Part shown: positions 53,242-64,000 of the stretch, in pieces | Numbering within the stretch: the first letter of the stretch is position 1 | Layout: each line of letters begins with the position of its first letter | Assembly (NCBI GenBank): GCA_003344405.1 | Contig: NOWV01000007.1 | Location: 992,001 to 1,056,000, forward strand | Source of the DNA: Trichoplax sp. H2 | Taxonomy: Eukaryota; Placozoa; Uniplacotomia; Trichoplacea | Length of the DNA stretch: 64,000 nucleotides | Reading direction: 5' to 3' | The notes under the pieces: generated by a model | Database searches by the model: none | The model's input: the letters and a program-made list of their open reading frames with translations, nothing else | What the model was told of the DNA's origin: nothing | Translations under genes and position numbers: made by a program

Positions 53242-55729
53242 TTAAATTGTCGTTTCTATAGCTGTTCTAACTCTTTCAATTTGTTCACGTTCCGGCATGA
53301 CAGAACCATCTTTATTTCTGGAATACATTGCAAGAGCTTGAATATAAGTCGGAGGTTGACGAATTGATTCTTGTGCTTGATTATTTGGTTGTCGATATTC
53401 TGGTGATTTTATATAGTCGTCATAATTTGGTGGAGGTTGATTTCCTATTTTAGGTTTGATGAATAGGATGGTTAAAAAATTTCATATTGATTTTGTTGAG
53501 ATTTTATTTATTGATTAGGAGATAATTTTACTAAAATCATTGAAGAGAATGCATATAATTTTATAGTGCATTTAGTGAATAGCTTACTTTCTCGTCTTCT
53601 GGTATCACGCCTATTACCATTAGTTCTTCGGCGAGTTCGTTGCGATCGCCGAAAACCTGATCGTTTGCATCGAACAAACCAGGTTATAGCTATAACGATA
53701 ATCAATACGCTAAAACAAGATAAAGCCCAGCTAAAATAAGAGTTGGAATAGTAATCGCTGACAGGGAAGTATTGCTTGACATCTATAATAAATTTAAAAT
53801 ATAAATACTTCTTAGTTTTCAAGAATTATTCTTATGAACTACTATGAATATATCTAGTTATGCATCATATTAAGATAATATTTATTAATAACTGCAAGGC
53901 TGCATATTATTACGCCATTTTTTTACCAGATATTGGAGCAGAGTACCACGATATTTCAAAATATGAATTTCGAACTGTTCTATCACGGTATGCTGGTAAT
54001 ATCATAAACCAAGCTGTCGATGATAGCAAAGTAATATTATTGACAATTTTTTCAGCTGTTCGTAATCGTCCAACTTGATTTTTTCCTAATTTATAATAGA
54101 ATTAATAAGAATATTTTGATATAAGATGTAAGTTACGTATATTGATTCAGGAAAGCTAACGAAAGTGATGTAAAAGAAAATATCTCTTGACTAACTAATT
54201 TACTAGTAGTGCCATTCTGAAAGTTATCAGGTGCGATATATAACAGTATAACGCAATGTATTTAGTTAATAATAAAGGTAAATTAGAGCAGATAAATTAA
54301 TGGAACTTATTCAAAAGTGTTTGACTTCACAATTCTATATTATCTTTATTTAGCGCTTTATTATAATTCTTTTACTGTAACTTATACTGCCGCTGTTATA
54401 TCTACTTCCGACAAATATACAGCTAAAAATAATTCTATCAGGTCGAACGAATCTTTATTAATGCATCCTTAATACCTGTATCGTGATTCATTTAATATTA
54501 TAGTTCCAGCTTACCTGGCACTAAGCCTGTTCCATAAGTAATAATGTTACCATCGTACATTTTAAAGTAAGACGTATTGAATACAAAAACCAATGCAGAT
54601 CCCGGTACAGACTGAAATTTCCACAAACAAAATTCCAGATCGTGATTATTCGATGGTGCTTTCCGGAAGCGACCAGATGCAGATCGTATGACTAATCCAT
54701 TACTACATTGTTGTTCTATATTAATGCCAATAAAAAGGAAAACTTAGTAATTAAATGTCCACAGTTAACAATATAATGCGATATTTGAAAATTAGATAAC
54801 ATTATGGAATATTTATGTTATTGTTTTAAGAGCTAGAGCAAAGTCATAGATAAGTTATTTTTCTAACCAAAAACGGGCCCAAATTGCATTTCAAAATGCG
54901 CCAATGGAGAATACACGTTTGTAGGATATAATATTTCAATTTCACCGCTAGTTTTTCTTGGAGTTAATGGAACAGCCCAATTTACAAATTCGCTTCGATG
55001 ATTGGATTTTAATTGTAGACCGGAGACTTGGTAGTGAAATGAATCTCTTTCTCTAACGATAATAGAAGCATCATCGTCTCCTGCGAACTTGTTAATAATT
55101 AGAGCCATTGGCCTGCACCAAAATAATATTTAATTCATAAGATCGATATCAGCCTTCAAGTAACAGTATTATCGTAGATAGATGAGTAGAAATATTGGAA
55201 ATTGTTTAATAAGTATAGTAAAATGAATGCGACAACAGTTAATCTATACAATTTTAAATATACTGCCGATATCGATCAATTAGTAGATATGATAATTTTT
55301 ACACCTGAATAGAATATAAACTAGGATAATTGTATCAGAGGCGTAGCTAAAACCTCGGCTAAGTAAAGTGTAAAAGCTATCGGAATGACATGAACAAGTA
55401 TCATTGCTGCAGTTCTCGAACTGAATCTGCTGAGGATACTTTACATTTGTTACATAGTAGTTTATAAGAAAATTTTTAATGTAGCTTTGTATCAAAAACG
55501 ATCAATCCTAATTTTAATAATTTGTTTTTTACCCGTGCTGGTAGGAAATCTTCCATATACAGTTATATTGGTCAGGATTAGGCGAGTGAATAACCCCACT
55601 CGGCCAATAACTATGAGGCAATAGCTCGAATTGGTTATCCTTTTCGTGACTACTTTCTCCTTTTGTTTCACAAACTGGATTATTTTGAAGCAACATTGAC
55701 ACGGAAATAATTTTCGCATACAGTGACAA
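53242..55729 (-). CDS. CUB-domain single-pass membrane protein with PPxY tail (5' part unresolved)
   Basis: Predicted surface receptor-like protein of unknown function. Exons resolved, 5' to 3': about 55729-55531, 55429-55305, 55112-54868, 54715-54515, 54073-53937 (or from 54085), 53782-53588 and 53444-53242; the last six join in phase. The first exon has GVIHSPNPDQYNCIWKISY, a CUB-like start. A second CUB-like unit starts with EQQCSNGLVIRSASGRF and contains CLWKFQSVPGSALVFVFNTS. A TM helix (SWALSCFSVLIIVIAITWFV) is followed by an Arg-rich stop-transfer segment. The cytoplasmic tail carries PPPNY and PPTY, typical WW-domain (NEDD4-family) docking sites. In the first CUB unit the frame breaks after KISYQHG: the expected continuation KKQIIKIRIDRF is in another frame. 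I cannot tell an assembly error from a real lesion. The signal peptide exon was not identified. Confidence 0.68.
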
Positions 55730-56399
55730 ATCAGGATTGAAAGAAAAGAGAAGACTTGCTTAATACATGATGATGTATCAATGATAATATACATATAAAT
55801 ATTAATTAGGGAAGAAGAAGAATTAATTACGGTAGTTGATGCAATCAGTCAATATAATAATAATTATGGTATCATTTTCAAAGTATCAATACTGTAAAAT
55901 TGACAGGAATTTCTCTACGAAGAAGTTATCATTACGAATTTTTATATAGGGGGCTCGAAAATAATATGAAGAGAATCCTATTCTAGGCGAATGGAATTTT
56001 AGGCGCTACGTTAACCGTACGCGAAATAGAGTTGTTGAATTTGGTATTTAATGAATATTTAATCGATGATCACATACGCGTATACATGTGAATATTTAGT
56101 AATAAAAATTAATCTATTTTTCAATCTTAAAAGTGGAGATTTATAATTGTTTTGCAGTTGAATCTGAAAATATCTTTACTTGTGATTGCTAGCCACTCAA
56201 TTTAATAGAACCTTAAATATAACATGTTAATATTTGGTAGCGAAGCAAAACCAACTGGCTTTCTAATCTTAACATTGTCAAATTGACAGCATTTTTCTGG
56301 CGATATAGCCGTTGCTATTGATATTTTCATGTTTAGAATTTACTGTAGTGCCCCATTAATTCGGTATATTCTTAATAATAACGTAGAGAAAAACTATTG

Positions 56400-56790
56400 A
56401 AAACTTTTACTATATTTACATTGACTGCCGAAGAATGTATCTGGAGAAAGGTAATGTTTCTATAGCGAAGGACTACTATCGCCAGGTAAAAATACTACTT
56501 TAAAATTATAGTTTTAAATACATATATGCTATTCGCGCGCACATCCTTTACTAGATTTACGCTGATTGGCGAAGGATACATTTAAAGAAAGAAATATTAT
56601 AAAGGATCTATTTACAATTCTGTTAATAGTAAAGCTGGCCTCAATAAATAATTATGAACATAAGAATTGAAAGCCCTTTACTAGATTATACTGGTTAGTA
56701 AAGGATGTATACGAAGATAGTTATATTCTAAAGAGAACTGATACAATTATCCTTGCCACGAAAACTAATTTTTAAAACTTAATACCGCTT
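56400..56790. repeat. Three-copy ~135-bp diverged tandem repeat
   Basis: The word CTTTACTAGATTTACRCTGATTGGCGAAGGATAC and its variants begin near 56403, 56544 and 56674. The copies are well diverged, so boundaries are approximate. Confidence 0.65.
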
Positions 56791-59154
56791 ATTATCTCTA
56801 ATCAATATCATGAAAAAAGTACCAGTCCTTCAATTAAAGTCATATAGCATCTAGACTTTCAGTAAAGTTTGCTATCGATCATGATCAATTTATCTTCTCA
56901 AACTGTTGCTCCCTGTCTTGCTCAATTAATATTCTAGTGATCGTTTAATTATTGCCATTAATATTATCTTGGTCAACATAAATCGAGTAGGTAATGCTTT
57001 TACTTCTCTCTATTAAATCTTTCTAGTGAATTTAGCATTGATGAATACTAGTTTAATCGATACATGATGGGTAAATAACTTTTAATAAGTAATATCGTTT
57101 ATTATTTTCCAGACTAAACTACAACTCTTTTAGCTGAATTGATGACCTTATGCATTTACACAAAAAGTTTACTTACCGCAACTGACATTTTGAATAACTG
57201 CGGTAGATGATGATAATTATTGATAGCAGCCAGCATCCATTCATTGATGATCCATCAGTTGATAAAAGTGTTAAGAGGTTAAAATAGAAAAATTGAAGCT
57301 ATAGTTAACGCACCATGGTAGATGAAATTGACTAATGTATCAAATTATTAGTTAAGTTCATTAATCAAAATAAAATTCTGATGAAATTAACGTTTTATTT
57401 AAGATAGATTAGCTATAGTAGTGTGACTGGTGTAGGCAACTACTTCAAATTAGTCAAAGTCAACTGAAAAATGATTACGCAATACATCTATTTTCTTCCA
57501 ATATTTTCAACAACGTGTATAAAATCTTATATTGTAAGAGCAATTGATTAAATCTATCGTTAGTCATTACGTTGATATTAACATCTTACCAAGAGATTGA
57601 TTTAAACTAGCTAGACCAAGCAAGAGTAGCGATAAGGATGCTAAGTGAAGTAGGAAGAATTGGATGGACATGATGCTACTGTTCAAAAACAATCAACGAA
57701 GAAAGTGGATAATATTATTAGTGATAAATATCCTCACTTGTAGTATAAAATGAAATAAAAGATAGAACGATAAATCATGAATAGAATGATACAGATCTGT
57801 ACACTATACTTTAGTATAGGATAATTATAGCTACAGTATATGAAAATAGAGCGCGTAGTCATCTATTTTATGTTGTTATCTTGACATAACTGAAGATTAA
57901 AAACTCATTCAATATACAACATCATGTTTTGTTGATATGATGGGTATTAATATTTATCGACTACGGTATTCTATCTACTGGCGACGCTAAAAGTTAAAAG
58001 ATAGGATAAAAGACTGTTTCAATCAAACATAGTGGAATAGTAGCCATATCATGTAGGTGTGATCAAAACAATTTAGAAGAGGCTAAAATAATATCAGACT
58101 TGAATCGTTAAGTTCAAAGTCCTAACCGTGCCTTACGCAACATTTAATCTTAATCTTACTGATTCAATTATAAACATGACGAGACGACTTCGAACTTCAT
58201 GACTACTCTAATCTCAATGAAATATCTTATCTTAAAAGGCAGCTCTAACAAGCTATTACTGTTATTGAAGGATAGAACGTATGAAATAACACCCCTATAA
58301 TCCTACATGATATCTTTTTCCGGATTGATTTAGAAACGAAGTAACATGGCAGACTAACTTTACTCGTACTTTATAGATGATGACATTATTATGATATTTT
58401 ATATTTTCGTGGTATAATGAGAACAAAAAGCGAAGATTCGACGTCTTTGCAACTTGTTTTTTTAATCTAAACATTCTTAAAATGGTCGTCAATGGACTCT
58501 TTGTCATGTTGATATTATTTTTTCATTTTTTCTCATTTAGTATAACCAAAAAGAAGTGAAAATACGAATGAAGATTGCACTTACATTTGAGTTGTAGCGT
58601 TAAAAGCAAGACATAAACGGATTTAGGCTTTAAAAATCGATGATAAATAAGCAATAGAGTATAAATCAACTTTGTTTGTTGCCTTTTATCCCAAGAAAAT
58701 AGATGCCAACTGTACAATTCAATTACCTTTTACCATTGAAATTAACAGAGAAGAATTCAAAAAAGAATAGGTTTGAATGATCTCAGTATGGCACTATCGT
58801 CTCTATTTGTAGACAGAAATTATACAATAGGTTGAATAAGGATAGAGATAGGAATTTTATTCTTTTTCAGCTTAGCCTATGTCGCCGTCGTCGTCGCCGT
58901 AGTGATAGTAAAAATAGTAATAGTGACAGTAATCTGTATCCAAATCGACGATGAATGGAGGGAAAGACTTACAGAGAATAACTACTTGACTCTCCTTTAG
59001 TTTTTACAGCAAATAGTAAGACAAATAAACAATGACACTGGCACGTATGTTACGGAAACAGCTCTATCTTTTTTTAGTCAATAATTCCATACATAAATTG
59101 CCTCATTTTGCCTTATGCTATATTAGATAGGCTGCCATGGTGATATGACTACGC

Positions 59155-59722
59155 ATGATGAGCGATATTTTTCAGTATGGCTCCATTAAGCCTCCTGTCT
59201 CATTTTCATAACAATATCTCTTTGTATTGTGTTATTATTTTCCAAGTAAAAATAGGCTAATTGTAATTGGTACTACATAGCTATTTGAAGTTACTTGCCA
59301 AGTATACTATCGTAGTCCATCATTTCTCTCCTGGCTAATAGTAAATATAAGCTTAATTTCTGTATAGTATGAATTTTGAGAAATGGAAATAGATGAGAAT
59401 TTGGATAGTCGAGGCTTAGGGATTGCATATGGTCATAGTAAAATAGCACTAATTGATTTTCATTCCACAAGATTTCTATTTAGTAATACTATTTGTCAAG
59501 GAAAATATAACACTTTTTACCGCTGCTAAATATCGTAATGATAGTAAAATCATATTTATCCATCGATACCTTAGTACACATGTAATTTAGTGTACTACAA
59601 GCCAAAAATAATATTATTGAACATTTAATATCAATCATTATGCTGGTAAATGACTTATTCATCCAACTCTTTCGAGGAGGAAGCTCCTATTTTAGCCAGT
59701 AAGAGTTAGCTTAGTGATAGCA
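59155..59722. repeat. Left copy of near-identical duplication (empty-site copy)
   Basis: This segment matches 59743-60676 almost base for base from ATGATGAGCGATATTT to GTTAGCTTAGTGATAGCA. The two differ by a handful of substitutions, a 3-bp indel and the 363-bp insertion in the right copy. It ends exactly at the assembly gap, which points to two haplotypes placed in series rather than a true tandem duplication. Confidence 0.9.
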
Positions 59723-59742
59723 NNNNNNNNNNNNNNNNNNNN
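59723..59742. other. Assembly gap (20 N)
   Basis: Twenty N bases join two contigs. The sequence just left of the gap ends at the same point of the repeated segment where the right copy continues into unique sequence, so the gap size is arbitrary. Confidence 0.99.
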
Positions 59743-60676
59743 ATGATGAGCGATATTTTTCAGTATGGCTCCATTAAGCCTCCTGTCTCATTTTCATAAC
59801 AATATCTCTTTGTATTGTGTTATTATTTTCCAAGTAAAAATAGGCTAATTGTAATTGGTACCACAGAGCTATTTGAAGTTACTTGCCAAGTATACTATCG
59901 TAGTCCATGTAATGATATCTTCTTTAAGTAGCGTAAAGTATTTTAAGGTAGACGATGATAGAAGGTATAAAGGATTTTATTGAGATACAAGTTACAGGCT
60001 AACAATGATATGGTTGTTATAGATAAGGTATTTGAGATAGCAGGAATGTAGGAACTGACTAACGAGTTAGCGTACAAGGGTATTTATAGGTTTTAGATGG
60101 GATTGAGATAATGTCTTTATATGTATAGCATGTCGTCTATATGTAGTCATGATGTCGTACATTATGAATGTAATACAATACAGTACTTAAACGGCATATG
60201 ATAAGTATTCGTATATTAGGATATTACTATACTAGGCATCTTCTATATAAGATCATAATGTTACAGTCCATCATTTCTCTCCTGGCTAATAGTAAATATA
60301 AGCTTAATTTCTGTATAGTATGAATTTTGAGAAATGGAAATAGATGAGAATTTGAATAGTCGAGGCTTAGGGATTGCATATGGTCATAGTAAAATAGCAC
60401 TAATTGATTTTCATTCCACAAGATTTCTATTTAGTAATACTATTTGTCAAGGAAAATATTACACTTTTTACCGTTGCTAAATATCGTAATGATAGTAAAA
60501 TCATATTTATCCATCGATGCCTTAGTACGCATGTAATTTAGTGTACTACAAGCCAAAAATAATATTATTGAATAACATTTAATATCAATCATTATGCTGG
60601 TAAATGACTTATTCATCCAACTCTTTCGAGGAGGAAGCTCCAATTTTAGCCAGTAAGAGTTAGCTTAGTGATAGCA
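59743..60676. repeat. Right copy of near-identical duplication (carries insertion)
   Basis: Same sequence as 59155-59722, interrupted after 59908 by a 357-bp insert. Once the insert and one target copy are removed, its length is 571 bp against 568 bp for the left copy, and the difference is a 3-bp indel (GAATAACATT versus GAACATT). Confidence 0.9.
59909..60265. mobile_element. 357-bp insertion with 6-bp target-site duplication, MITE-like
   Basis: The insert is flanked by GTCCAT at 59903-59908 and 60266-60271, while the homologous left copy has a single GTCCAT at 59315-59320, so the empty site is visible. If one shared T is assigned to the element, its ends read TGTAA and TTACA, a 5-bp terminal inverted repeat; that T makes the target duplication 5 or 6 bp. 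It has no open frame of note. A short non-autonomous DNA transposon is the simplest reading, though the family is not recognised. Confidence 0.75.
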
Positions 60677-61140
60677 AAATCATACTGCGGTGCATTTCAA
60701 TAATATTAATTAATTAACGGTTAAGATTGATCACAATGCTGGTAAATGACTCATTCATTTAACTCTTTAAAGGAGGAGACTCCGAATTTTAGCCATTAGG
60801 AGTTAGCTAAGTGACAGTAAATCATGCCAAAACGCATCTTAATGATATTATTCAACGGTTAATATCAATTAATCAATTATAATTATCATACTACTAAATG
60901 ACTCGTTCATTCAATTCTTTAAAAGAAGAGACTCGAATTTTAGATATGAACTTAGCTTAGTGGCAGCAAATCATACTGAGATACGCTTCAGTAATATTAT
61001 TTAACGGTTAATATCAATTATCATGCTAGCAAATGACTCATTTATTCAACTCTTCAAGAGAGAAAATTCCAATTTCATTTGTTAAGAGTTAGCCTAGTGA
61101 TAGCAAATCATACCGAGAGGCCTTTCAATTCTAATTAATC
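60590..61140. repeat. Four-copy ~135-152-bp tandem repeat
   Basis: Copies start near 60593, 60736, 60888 and 61023 with ATGCTGGTAAATGACTCATTCATTCAACTCTTT. Each continues with AGGAGGA, TTTTAGCCA, GTTAGCTTAGTGA and an AACGGTTAATATCAATT block. The first unit is the one cut by the assembly gap in the left haplotype copy. Confidence 0.85.
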
Positions 61141-61199
61141 ATCAACGGTAATTTTGCAGACATTATAATAACAGCTGTAGAATAGCAGAATAGTGCCGA

Positions 61200-61800
61200 T
61201 ATTTACAGTGTGGGAGTCGTCACAGGAAGGTACTTATGCTTTACTAGTCAGGAATTAGTGGAGTAAAATGATACTGTCTAATAAAATGAGAAGTAAATAG
61301 ATATCTTAATTTGCTACTATCAAAGATAATTTGGCTTATTAGTTGATGTTAAGATGACAGAAAAGTAATAGGTGTAGAAATAATTCCGATTTAAATACTG
61401 CATAAATTGTCATAGAAGGGTACTTACAATCTGCTACGCAAGAATTAGCATAGCAGAATGATGTTACCTGATAGAATTTGATTTCAATAAATATTTTAAT
61501 TGTTATCAAAGATGATTTAGCTAGCTAATCGATATTGCAATGATAGCAGAATAAGTACAAAAATAGCAACGATTTTAATACCCATATATGTAAGATAGGA
61601 ATGGTTGAAGTAGGGTACCGGTACTTGAAGTTTACCGGTTAGGAATTAGCACAGTAAAGCGATGTTCCTTAATGAAACTCAATGGAACAAGATATTTCAG
61701 CTGTCAAAAGTAGTATAGCTTAAGAGTGAATACTATACTAGCGGTAAAACAGTAATTAATGTTACTTGATTAATGCAGATAGTTTAGTTTACAGCTTAGA
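61200..61800. repeat. Three-copy ~190-200-bp diverged tandem repeat
   Basis: The word GGTACTT followed by GAATTAGCAYAGYAAAATGATGTT occurs near 61227, 61418 and 61619. Each copy later has a TTATCAAAGATGATTTAGCTT-like block. Boundaries are approximate. Confidence 0.7.
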
Positions 61801-63172
61801 ATCAACTTCATGGGCAACTTGATTCAGATTATAATTATTTTAGTTTTAGCGGTCGAAAGTTAGCTTTATGATTGTAAAACAATTTCGGAAGGGTAGTTTT
61901 AAGTTATCATGAATAATGTAAACAACAAATTAGAAGTTATCATGATTGCAGAACAATACTAGAATATTCTAATTCTATCTATCTGGCAACAGTGCAGTGG
62001 TAAGTATATGCGTGTTATGTTTGGTGTAACGACTAATATTTCGATAATAGTGAAATGATTCTTGCTAGTAAATCTAGGTATAAGGTCTTATAATACTGTC
62101 GTCAAGATTAGAGTACAGTCTTTAAATGGTTGATTAAATACTTAAGAACGAATTTTGTACTTCAAACCAGTGTAATACACTTATAAATGTAATATACTTT
62201 TTGTTGTTCATGGAAATGACGTAAAACTTCGACTTTACGGCACTTTAAGATTTAAATACTAGTCATGAATTAACTTACACTATTATATATATCTTACTAA
62301 TATTAATATAGAAAGAACAGAGAAGAACATGTGAGCAAGTGATAAATGCTAAATATTCATTGATGTATTAGGATATTTTATTCAGAGTTAATGTTCAGCA
62401 ATGCATACGCTTGAAGAGCATACAAGTGTAGTTACAAGATTTAAAGTGAAATAAGTTAGTACAAATGATATTTCATTTGAAATAAACCATCAGCTTAACG
62501 GGAGTTATGGCATTGTATAGAGCTACTAAATATACAATCAATCTTAATGTTATATTAGATGTTACATAGGCTGAGCTTAAAACTGCAGGAATGCTCAAAA
62601 GGTATGCACTCATAAATATAGATCATGGAAAAGCTTTCAAGTAGATTGGATTGGAAAGTATCATTACAGATTTTCTTATTTCTAGTATTGCGACGTTGTT
62701 TGATATTTTTACATATTTTATGCTATTTCAGTATAACTACTAGCAACATTAATGTTTTAACAGGATATAAAAATGCTCATGATAATAAAATCGCCAACTT
62801 TTCACCGCTAAGGAATAAAATTTGGGGTATATTTTAGTGTAAAATTTACGATGTCGCACTCATGTACGGTTATCAAAATAATTTCTTTTAGTATAGAGGG
62901 AGTAAAATAGAACGCAAGGGTAAATTATTCTAATATACAAGGTGTTGACTTTCAGTGTTGATGCATTAAGTTCGCTCTAAATATTTACGGCTTAAATGTA
63001 CATAAAATCAGGTCAATAAGGTTGAAGTACCTGTATGGTGTATACGTATACAATTGTTTGTGTGAGCGATAGGAAATAGTATTGGATTATATGATATATC
63101 AAAGACAATTATTGAACAAAAAATAATGGATAGCAACCGTAGTAAGATTACCACTAGATAGCCTAAGAAATG

Positions 63173-64000
63173 TTATTGAACAAAGAACACATCTTCCAAC
63201 ATAGAATCTTCCTGATCTTTAATAATGTCAAAGTTGAAAGATGCTCCTTTTGAATAACGCGACCCCACAGCGTTAGGTCGTCCTTTCCTTTCCAGATTTT
63301 CTTCTGTTTGCCAATTTCTATATCATATAAGTATCGAAATATTGCATTTAGATATGTTGAATGTTTATTTTACTTATAATATAAGTAATGTTACATTATC
63401 AACGAGTGCTTCTTCAAGATTCATCAATCAATTACTGTAAGATAATCTAGAGCACTTTATCGTCTAAGTATATCAGGAAAATAATTAAGATTCTAATGTA
63501 CGCTTATATTGCGCTATAAATTACTTAAGTCTTTCAGTCTTGAATACATGGTTACAATAATTTCAATAAAATTTGAAAGATTTAGAATAATTAGCCTATA
63601 AATGTAAGGACTGGGCTAAGCTAGCTTTCCAAAGAAATCATATGATAATAAATATATGAAATCAGAATATTATTCGTTGTTGCTACTGTGATCGGTACTT
63701 TTGAGAGTGAAAGCATGTTCTACGCGATCATTTGGAAATAGAATTGTTCATGCGATCATCTTATACGGAAAGATAAATAGAAAAGTGCATTTATTTAATA
63801 CATGGTACCTTATATGCCCATGAAGTTCATTCTTAGAAGGTTCAGATCGATTGGTTGTTACGCGAACTGCTCGTTTAGGGGTTAGTGGAGATGAAATATA
63901 GCCTGTTGATAATTCACTATAATCATTTTTTAGATCTTTACTAGTATTATCATTATTGTGTATTGCAATTTGCTTTCTATGTTTGATTTGTGACAATGCA
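63173..64000 (-). CDS. 3' end of an unrecognised protein gene (partial)
   Basis: Two exons are supported: an open exon from the right edge down to 63809, and a terminal exon 63317-63173. The intron has a GT donor (GTACCA), a TATAG acceptor and matching phase 2. The 5' part is outside the window. The encoded C-terminus is hydrophilic and Ser/Lys/Arg-rich (SSPLTPKRAVRVTTNRSEPS), continues through NWQTEENLERKGRPNAVGSR, and ends in an acidic stretch with EDSMLEDVFFVQ. No domain is recognised and there is no membrane segment. SPLTPKR resembles a proline-directed kinase site followed by basic residues, but that is weak. I assign no function. Confidence 0.6.

Larger units (their letters stand above)
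55730..63172. other. Long repeat-rich intergenic region
   Basis: No supported gene in about 7.4 kb. It contains a three-copy repeat near 56.4-56.8 kb, a duplicated segment on either side of a 20-N gap, a 357-bp insertion, and two further tandem arrays at 60.59-61.14 and 61.2-61.8 kb. Open frames at 58295-58717, 60227-60643 and 62625-62837 lie in repeats or have no recognisable content. The missing 5' exon of the CUB-type gene could lie at the low-coordinate end. Confidence 0.6.

Noticed and set aside
60590-61800. Possible CRISPR-like array of regular repeats
   Set aside because: Units are 135-200 bp, diverged along their whole length, and have no short identical repeats with unique spacers. 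The context is also an animal genome.
1-64000. tRNA, rRNA or other structured RNA genes
   Set aside because: I saw no convincing cloverleaf with A/B boxes or rRNA-like block on reading. A covariance-model scan would be needed to exclude them.

Overview
The window looks like nuclear DNA of an early-branching animal. It is strongly AT-rich, the genes are broken into many short exons separated by small GT-AG introns, and both strands are used. The products are animal-type: CTDSPL2, an SNAPC4-like Myb factor, ABCB6, a TBC Rab-GAP, an IgGFc-binding-type receptor and a CUB membrane protein. A placozoan (Trichoplax/Hoilungia) is my best guess, but that is inference from composition and gene type. 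Gene models were built by hand: each join was required to have an acceptable splice site and to keep the reading phase, and six of the eight models close in frame from start to stop.

Layout. 1.8-5.6 kb (+): CTDSPL2-like phosphatase, 19 exons, 412 aa. 10.0-13.0 kb (+): TBC1D25/TBC1D15-like Rab GTPase-activating protein, 9 exons, 493 aa. 14.6-21.7 kb (-): canonical ABCB6 half-transporter, 22 exons, 838 aa. 24.3-33.5 kb (-): a tandem ABCB6 paralogue, 23 exons, 826 aa, with an intact frame and nearly all intron positions conserved, but with every ATPase motif of the nucleotide-binding domain altered. 38.3-43.6 kb (+): secreted-type membrane protein with IgGFc-binding domain, acidic DxDxDG loops, FN3, Ser/Thr repeats and a TM segment, 954 aa. 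46.5-50.9 kb (+): SNAPC4-like snRNA-gene activator subunit, 17 exons, 669 aa. 53.2-55.7 kb (-): CUB-domain membrane protein with PPxY tail motifs; its 5' part shows an unresolved frame break. 63.2 kb to the right edge (-): 3' end of an unrecognised gene.

The intergenic DNA is rich in repeats: two-copy, three-copy and five-copy tandem blocks of about 180-220 bp, a 50-bp minisatellite with two alternating unit types, clusters of self-complementary TACAGTACTGTA-type sequence, and a near-identical pair of segments flanking a 20-N gap at 59.7 kb. One member of that pair carries a 357-bp insertion with a 6-bp target duplication, so the pair probably represents two haplotypes.

The genes do not form an operon or pathway. 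The one functional neighbourhood is the ABCB6 pair, where an active transporter sits beside a degenerate but maintained copy. That pair is the most interesting system here.
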